Shown here one piece after another: positions 7,046-10,898 of a DNA stretch of 10,898 nt. How positions within the stretch are numbered: position 1 is the stretch's first letter; each line of letters starts with the position of its first letter. The notes beneath the pieces were generated by a model. That model was not told the DNA's origin. It ran no database searches and saw nothing but the letters and a program-made list of their open reading frames with translations. Source of the stretch: Candidatus Aphodomonas merdavium. GTDB taxonomy: Bacteria > Bacillota > Clostridia > Christensenellales > Aristaeellaceae. Both the position numbers and the translations under genes were made by a program. Location: contig DVLH01000309.1 of NCBI GenBank assembly GCA_018715585.1, positions 1 to 10,898 on the forward strand. The letters are read 5' to 3'.

Positions 7046-7933
7046 ATGCCGATGCATTTGTTTGTAACAGGAGAAAAGCGGGTGGGGAAATCCACGCTGC
7101 TGGCAAAGCTGCTGTGTGGGCTGGAGGGCGGCGCAGGTTTTTGCACCGTTGTCCTGCGCGGCGGCGTGCCGCCGCGGCGGAGCGTCCACCTGCTCGACGC
7201 CACGCGCAAAGAAGTGCCCTGCCAGCGGAACCGGCTTTTTTTCTGCGGCGAAGGGATGGATGAGGCGGCGGTGGAGCGCTTTTGCAGGCTGGGATGCGCC
7301 GCGCTAGCGCAACATGGGCATGCATCCTATCTGATCATGGACGAGTTGGGGCCGCATGAGGAGCGGGCGGTTGCGTTCCAGCGCTGCGTGCTACAGGCGC
7401 TGGAGGGCGATACACCCGTGTTTGGCGTTTTGCAGCGGGCGCAGTCGGCGTTTCTTGAGCGCGTGCGCGCGCATCCGCGCGTGCATGTGGCCTGCGTCAC
7501 CCGGGAGAACCGCAACGCGCTCGTGCGGGAATTGCTTCCATTCCGCCGCCAGGTGGACGGGACGGTCCATGGGCTGCTTGCGTTGCGGCAGGCGCCGCAA
7601 GGCCCGCTCGCGCTGCTTGTACGGGACGGCGCACAATGGCGCTTGCCACAGGGACGCGCGGAGCCGGGCGAGACGGGCGAACAGGCGGCCGTGCGCAGCG
7701 CGCGGGAACAGGCAGGCATTGCGGCCGCTGCGGAGGGCTTGCTGCTTGCGGACGGCGTGCGGCCGGAAGGCTGCGGCGGCGTGGCGTACTATGCCGGGAC
7801 GGTTATTGAAGGCGAAGCGGCGCTCCGCCCTGCATGCGGCTCGCTGGCGCGCTGGATGCCGTTGGCGGAAGCGCACGCGCGCCTTGGCGAGATCGACAGG
7901 AGCGCCCTGGAGGTTTTGATGCGCAGGGGTTGA
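7046..7933 (+). CDS. THEP1-like P-loop NTPase fused to a Nudix-like domain
   Basis: A 295-residue apparent two-domain protein. Residues 1-165 resemble the THEP1/NTPase_1 nucleoside-triphosphatase family: P-loop GEKRVGKST at 9-17, Walker B YLIMDELGPHE at 95-105 (family pattern DEIGxxE), and a late VTRENRNAL segment (151-159). Residues about 174-290 resemble a Nudix hydrolase: LALRQAPQGPLALLV, then GRAEPGE at 203-209, REQAGI at 220-225, and a late RWMPLAEA segment. Compared with the Nudix box G-x5-E-x7-R-E-U-x-E-E-x-G-U, Gly203, Glu209, Arg217, Glu221, Gly224 and Ile225 are kept, but the first Glu is Ser218 and the second Glu of the pair is Gln222. Catalysis by this domain is therefore doubtful. 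ATG 7046 has little ribosome binding site and is probably coupled to xdhC; Met3 is an alternative start. A role in nucleotide or dinucleotide-cofactor handling is inference. Confidence 0.82.
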   Translation: MPMHLFVTGEKRVGKSTLLAKLLCGLEGGAGFCTVVLRGGVPPRRSVHLLDATRKEVPCQRNRLFFCGEGMDEAAVERFCRLGCAALAQHGHASYLIMDELGPHEERAVAFQRCVLQALEGDTPVFGVLQRAQSAFLERVRAHPRVHVACVTRENRNALVRELLPFRRQVDGTVHGLLALRQAPQGPLALLVRDGAQWRLPQGRAEPGETGEQAAVRSAREQAGIAAAAEGLLLADGVRPEGCGGVAYYAGTVIEGEAALRPACGSLARWMPLAEAHARLGEIDRSALEVLMRRG

Positions 7934-7941
7934 GGCAGAAC

Positions 7942-7958
7942 GTGCGGCGAGGCCGCAC
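7942..7958 (+). other. GC-rich hairpin after the operon
   Basis: GTGCGGC (7942-7948) and GCCGCAC (7952-7958) form a perfect 7-bp stem with a 3-base loop, eight bases after the NTPase-Nudix stop. No T-tract follows, so it is not a standard intrinsic terminator. It may stabilise the 3' end of the operon transcript. A run of seven T at 8019-8025 lies further on but its preceding stem is poor. Confidence 0.45.
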
Positions 7959-8026
7959 CGGCGGATTTCCAAAGGGAATACAGGATCGTTCCAAGAATTG
8001 TGCGCGGTTTTCCCACGCTTTTTTTC

Positions 8027-8056
8027 TTGACAGGAACGGGGGATGGAAGATAGAAT
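8027..8056 (+). promoter_or_regulatory. promoter of the P1B-type ATPase gene
   Basis: A perfect -35 TTGACA (8027-8032), 18-base spacer, and -10 TAGAAT (8051-8056, five of six). Transcription would start near 8063, inside the inverted repeat at 8063-8078, giving a leader of about 30 bases before ATG 8095. Confidence 0.72.
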
Positions 8057-8062
8057 ATGCAC

Positions 8063-8078
8063 ATACCCCTATAGGTAT
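8063..8078 (+). promoter_or_regulatory. probable CsoR-type operator of the metal ATPase gene
   Basis: ATACCCCTATAGGTAT contains a perfect inverted repeat ATACC-N6-GGTAT and an inner palindrome CCTATAGG. It resembles the TACCC...GGGTA half-sites recalled for Gram-positive CsoR operators. It lies immediately downstream of the -10 element, where a bound repressor would block initiation, and a CsoR-family gene lies downstream of the ATPase gene. Binding is inferred, not shown. Confidence 0.6.
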
Positions 8079-8094
8079 ATTCGGGAGGGCGCGT

Positions 8095-9969
8095 ATGAAG
8101 AAATGCATCGAAAAAATCGAACGCCTATTGGCAATGGGCGGGACCAAAAAGGAAATTGTGCTGCTGGCCATTTCCGGCGTATCGCTGGTGATCAGCATTT
8201 TTGACCTGATCCCGCTGCCGTTCGACGCGGCGTGGGTTGCCATTCTCCTGTGCGGCGTGCCCATTGTGCTGGAAGCCGTGATCGGCCTTGTGACGGCGTT
8301 TGATATCAAGGCGGATGTGCTTGTGTCCCTGGCGCTGATTGCGTCGGTGATGATCGGGGAGGACTTTGCAGCGGGCGAGGTAGCGTTTATCATGCAGCTG
8401 GGCGCCCTGCTGGAGGATTTGACCGTGGCCAAAGCGCGGGCGGGCATTGAAAAGCTCGTACACCTGACACCAAGGACGGCGCGCGTGCTTACGGCGGAAG
8501 GGGAAAGGGTCATCCCTGCCGAAGGGGTGCAAATTGGGGATGTCGTGCGCGTGTTGCCGGGAGAGACCGTGCCCGTGGACGGGGTAATTCTCTCGGGCCA
8601 GACGTCCATCAACCAGGCGGTAATGACAGGGGAATCGCTGCCCGTGGATAAGGCAGCGGGGGACGAGGTGCTCAGCGGGACGGTGAACCAGTTTGGCGCG
8701 TTTGAAATGCGGGCGGCGAAGGTGGGCGAGGATAGCTCCATCCAGCGGATGATCCGCCTGGTACAATCCGCCGACGCGGGCAAGGCGAAAATCGTCGGCC
8801 TGGCCGACCGGTGGGCGACGTGGATTGTGCTCATCGCATTGACGGCGGCAGCGGTGACATGGGCGGTTACGGGCGAGATGATCCGGGCGGTGACGATCCT
8901 GGTGGTGTTCTGCCCTTGCGCGCTCGTGCTGGCCACGCCGACGGCGATCATGGCGGCGATTGGGAATGCGACAAAGCACGGCTTCCTCGTTCGCGAAGGG
9001 GATGCGTTGGAGCGGCTCTCCAAGGCGGTAAAGGTGACGTTTGACAAGACGGGGACGCTGACGTACGGCATGCCCAAGGTGACGCAGGTGCGGAGCGTTT
9101 CCGCTTACGAACGGGAGGAGGTCTATGCGCTTGCGGCGGCGGCCGAGCAGCTTTCGGAGCATCCGCTGGGAAAGGCGGTAGTGCGCGGCTACCGGCAGGC
9201 GTTTGGGAAAGCGCCTAGCGCGTGCCGGGATTTTGTGGTGACGCCGGGAAAAGGCGTTTCGGCCGTGGTAGAGGGCGCCGCCGTGCTGGCGGGGAACGGG
9301 AAGCTGCTTCGCGAGAACGGCGTAGCGCTGGACGAGCGCCTGCTGGAGGAGACGGAGACGCTGGTTGCCCAGGGGAGCACGGTGATTTTCCTTGCCGTGG
9401 GAGGGGAGCTGGCCGGTTATCTGGCGCTTGCCGACACGTTGCGGGAGGAAAGCGGCGAAATGGTTCGCCGCCTGTACGCGCTGGGGATTGAGCCCGTGTT
9501 GCTGACGGGCGACAGCGAGCATGCCGCTGGGACGATTGCACGGCAGCTGAACATCCGCCAGGTCTTTGCCCGTTGTTTGCCGGAAGACAAGCTTAAGCAC
9601 ATCGGCGATTTTCAGCAGCGCGGCGAAGCTGTATGCATGATTGGCGACGGCGTCAACGACGCTCCGGCGCTGAAGAAGGCGGATGTGGGTATTGCGATGG
9701 GCGGCGTTGGAAGCGACATCGCTGTGGACGCGGCCGATATTGCGCTCGTCGATGACGAGGTGAAGGAGCTACCGCACCTATTGGCACTTTCCCGGCGGAT
9801 GATGACGACGATCCGGCTCAACCTGACGTTTTCCATGGCGCTTAACTTTCTTTCCATCGCGCTTGCTATCACGGGGGTGCTCAACCCGGTCGTCGGCGCA
9901 CTCGTGCACAATGCGGGATCGGTAGCTGTCATCGTAAACTCTGCGTTGTTGCTCAAATGGCGGAAATGA
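8095..9969 (+). CDS. P1B-type heavy-metal-translocating ATPase
   Basis: A 624-residue inner-membrane pump that exports heavy-metal ions at the cost of ATP. All core motifs are present: TGES 178-181 (actuator), CPC 273-275 in the metal-binding helix (FCPCALVLATPTAI), DKTG 317-320 around the phosphorylated Asp317, SEHPLG 354-359 (nucleotide domain), and GDGVND 517-522. Start ATG 8095 has GGGAGG six bases upstream; the longer open frame begins inside the previous gene. There is no N-terminal HMA domain, only a Cys at position 4. The last membrane helix reads GALVHNAGSVAVIVNSALLL (601-620), unlike the M-x-x-S-S pattern of CopA Cu(I) pumps and more like Zn/Cd/Co-type or unclassified P1B proteins. 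Substrate is therefore left open: a divalent metal is favoured by this helix, copper by the CsoR-type neighbour. Confidence 0.94.
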   Translation: MKKCIEKIERLLAMGGTKKEIVLLAISGVSLVISIFDLIPLPFDAAWVAILLCGVPIVLEAVIGLVTAFDIKADVLVSLALIASVMIGEDFAAGEVAFIMQLGALLEDLTVAKARAGIEKLVHLTPRTARVLTAEGERVIPAEGVQIGDVVRVLPGETVPVDGVILSGQTSINQAVMTGESLPVDKAAGDEVLSGTVNQFGAFEMRAAKVGEDSSIQRMIRLVQSADAGKAKIVGLADRWATWIVLIALTAAAVTWAVTGEMIRAVTILVVFCPCALVLATPTAIMAAIGNATKHGFLVREGDALERLSKAVKVTFDKTGTLTYGMPKVTQVRSVSAYEREEVYALAAAAEQLSEHPLGKAVVRGYRQAFGKAPSACRDFVVTPGKGVSAVVEGAAVLAGNGKLLRENGVALDERLLEETETLVAQGSTVIFLAVGGELAGYLALADTLREESGEMVRRLYALGIEPVLLTGDSEHAAGTIARQLNIRQVFARCLPEDKLKHIGDFQQRGEAVCMIGDGVNDAPALKKADVGIAMGGVGSDIAVDAADIALVDDEVKELPHLLALSRRMMTTIRLNLTFSMALNFLSIALAITGVLNPVVGALVHNAGSVAVIVNSALLLKWRK

Positions 9970-10526
9970 ACGGCGTGTCCGGTTGTGAAAGCCTTGGATG
10001 AGGAAAAGTTCTTGGCTGTCCTCCTGGATGAAAAAACATCCGGCATGTGCTGATAGCGTTTTGTGCCGAACAGGTTCCCTACCTGCCGGATTTGCTGCCG
10101 ACGGGTGCAGCCGGTTTGCGCTGCTGGCATGGGTTTCCATCATGCCGCCGGACGCTTTTTAGCGCACGAACAGGCTGTGTTTGCCTTTTGCGTTTTGCCG
10201 CGTGCATGTCTGCGCTTCGTTTGGCAGCCTGTGCGTCCTTTTGTGTGGCGGGCGCGGGGAAGAGGGGTTCTCTGTGAAAATGCTTTTCGGGCGCTGATAC
10301 GGTTGCGCTCGCGTTGCGGCGCATGGCCAGCGCTTTTGAGCGCAGAGAACGAGCGCTGGTTTATCCCTTTGGGGTGGCAGGTGGCCGCCTAGAGCGAAAA
10401 ACAAAAAACAGGAAAGCGGCCGTATGGGCCGCTTTCCAAACCGGTTAGGCTATTTTTTATATTCCCGGGCAAACAAGGCCATTTCATTAGCAGCCGGGGA
10501 TTGAAAAGGGGACGGCCTTTTGCCGT
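9970..10526. other. intergenic region between the convergent metal ATPase and csoR genes
   Basis: About 560 bases without a gene I can support. It contains several inverted repeats: GGATG-A6-CATCC (10026-10041), an 8-bp pair CCAGCGCT (10327-10334) with AGCGCTGG (10352-10359), and the csoR terminator at 10411-10437. Short open frames on both strands have no ribosome binding site or family motif. No clear terminator for the plus-strand ATPase gene was found; none of the hairpins is followed by a good T-tract on that strand. Confidence 0.5.
10397..10437 (-). terminator. rho-independent terminator of csoR
   Basis: On the minus strand, GGAAAGCGGCC (10437-10427) pairs perfectly over 11 bp with GGCCGCTTTCC (10421-10411) around a 5-base loop, followed by TG, then T-rich sequence (TTTTTTGTTTTT) to 10397. 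On the plus strand no T-tract follows, so the signal belongs to csoR, about 90 bases after its stop. Confidence 0.85.
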
Positions 10527-10802
10527 TTATTGCATGTTGGCGAAGCGCTCTACGGCTTTTGTGAAGCTGTCGAGCGTTTTTTCGGCGTCGCCGTGCTCAA
10601 TCCCATCGCGGACGCAGTGGCGGATATGACCTTCCAGCACCACCTGGCCTACTTTGTTCAACGCGGACTTGGCTGCATTAATCTGCGAGAGCACATCTTC
10701 GCAGGGGATATCTTCGTCAACCATCCTGTCGATTGCCTGCACCTGGCCGATGATCTTCTTCAACCGGCGGTGCAGGTTCGCAGCATCCATGCATTGCTTC
10801 AT
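10527..10802 (-). CDS. csoR: CsoR-family metal- or thiol-responsive repressor
   Basis: A 91-residue all-helical DNA-binding repressor of the CsoR/RcnR family, which releases operator DNA when it binds metal or is thiol-modified. Family features are LHRRLKKIIGQVQAIDRMVDE (10-30, read in two parts), then IPCEDVLSQINAAKSAL and HIRHCVRDGI. The ligand triad Cys34-His59-Cys63 has exactly the spacing of CsoR Cys36-His61-Cys65. CstR lacks the His, and RcnR has His at the last position, so a CsoR or InrS-like ligand set is indicated. The Tyr that precedes the first Cys in copper CsoR proteins is Pro33 here, and a Ser (79) stands near the conserved second-shell Glu, so the ligand may not be Cu(I). ATG 10800-10802 has GGAGG seven bases upstream. 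It is convergent with the metal ATPase gene, its likely target. Confidence 0.9.
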   Translation of the reverse strand: MKQCMDAANLHRRLKKIIGQVQAIDRMVDEDIPCEDVLSQINAAKSALNKVGQVVLEGHIRHCVRDGIEHGDAEKTLDSFTKAVERFANMQ

Positions 10803-10837
10803 CCGCTTTCCTCCAACTTGATGGGAAATATCGACTC

Positions 10838-10867
10838 ATTATAAAAGGTGCAAAAACCCTTTGTCAA
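10838..10867 (-). promoter_or_regulatory. promoter of csoR with inverted repeat in the spacer
   Basis: On the minus strand a perfect TTGACA (10867-10862), an 18-base spacer, and a perfect TATAAT (10843-10838). The spacer carries AAAGG-N9-CCTTT (10844-10862), a possible autoregulatory site overlapping both elements. Its sequence differs from the ATACC-N6-GGTAT repeat at the ATPase promoter. Confidence 0.78.
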
Positions 10868-10889
10868 GGCAAGGGGAAAAGGGGCGCCC

Positions 10890-10897
10890 GGAGGTGA
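10890..10897 (+). promoter_or_regulatory. ribosome binding site of a gene starting beyond the window
   Basis: GGAGGTGA is a near-perfect Shine-Dalgarno sequence on the plus strand, one base before the window ends. No start codon follows within the window. It suggests a plus-strand gene beginning just outside, divergent from csoR. Confidence 0.4.
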
Positions 10898-10898
10898 A

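Noticed and set aside
8125..9600. Long minus-strand open frame opposite the metal ATPase gene
   Set aside because: It is an antisense shadow of a clear P1B ATPase in GC-rich DNA, with Arg/His/Pro-rich sequence and no family motif. The same applies to the 5528-7189 and 3948-5192 minus frames.
8095..9969. Calling the pump CopA
   Set aside because: No HMA domain and no M-x-x-S-S in the last helix; the CPC motif alone does not distinguish copper from other metals.
10530..10844. Plus-strand 104-residue frame over csoR
   Set aside because: It is antisense to a well-supported CsoR-family gene with its own promoter, ribosome binding site and terminator.
1..10898. CRISPR arrays, tRNA or rRNA genes, insertion sequences
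   Set aside because: No regularly spaced repeats, no tRNA-like cloverleaf or rRNA signature, and no transposase motif or terminal inverted repeats were seen on either strand.

Overview
The window is GC-rich bacterial DNA, densely packed on both strands, with strong purine-rich ribosome binding sites (GGAGG) and sigma-70/A-type promoters. A KdpE-type response regulator, a CsoR-family repressor and short operon spacings fit a GC-rich Firmicute (Clostridia-like, probably poorly characterised). This assignment is inference. TGA is used as the normal stop by at least five genes here, so the standard bacterial code applies.

Layout. (1) 1-684: 3' part of a KdpE-like response regulator, followed by a rho-independent terminator at 861-885. 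(2) 685-1527: over 800 bases with no convincing gene. (3) 1528-2208, minus strand: a cysteine-rich, divergent Crp/Fnr-family regulator, transcribed away from (4) a six-gene plus-strand operon at 2393-7933. Its members are a FecCD-type ABC permease, its ATPase, a class I SAM-dependent methyltransferase, a periplasmic substrate-binding protein, an XdhC/CoxI-family molybdenum-hydroxylase maturation factor, and a THEP1-like P-loop NTPase fused to a Nudix-like domain. Genes overlap by 1 or 4 bases or are 6-28 bases apart, so they are very probably co-transcribed from the promoter at 2311-2339. (5) 8095-9969: a P1B-type heavy-metal-exporting ATPase with its own consensus promoter and an inverted repeat at the predicted transcription start. 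(6) 9970-10526: intergenic DNA holding the csoR terminator. (7) 10527-10802, minus strand: a CsoR-family metal- or thiol-sensing repressor, convergent with the ATPase gene it plausibly controls.

Two metal themes sit side by side. The first operon looks like uptake of a metal or metal chelate joined to molybdenum-cofactor enzyme maturation; the ligand cannot be read from the sequence. The second is a metal efflux and repressor pair.

The most notable observation is that the permease gene contains a single in-frame TGA (3254-3256) at a position where the family normally has glycine, with perfect family-like sequence continuing in the same frame to a TAA at 3431-3433 that overlaps the ATPase start. 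It is most simply a GGA-to-TGA nonsense mutation, or a sequencing error, and it would disable the transporter and may reduce expression of downstream genes. Other points of interest are the methyltransferase inside the transporter operon, the NTPase-Nudix fusion with a degraded Nudix box, and the cysteine-rich regulator.
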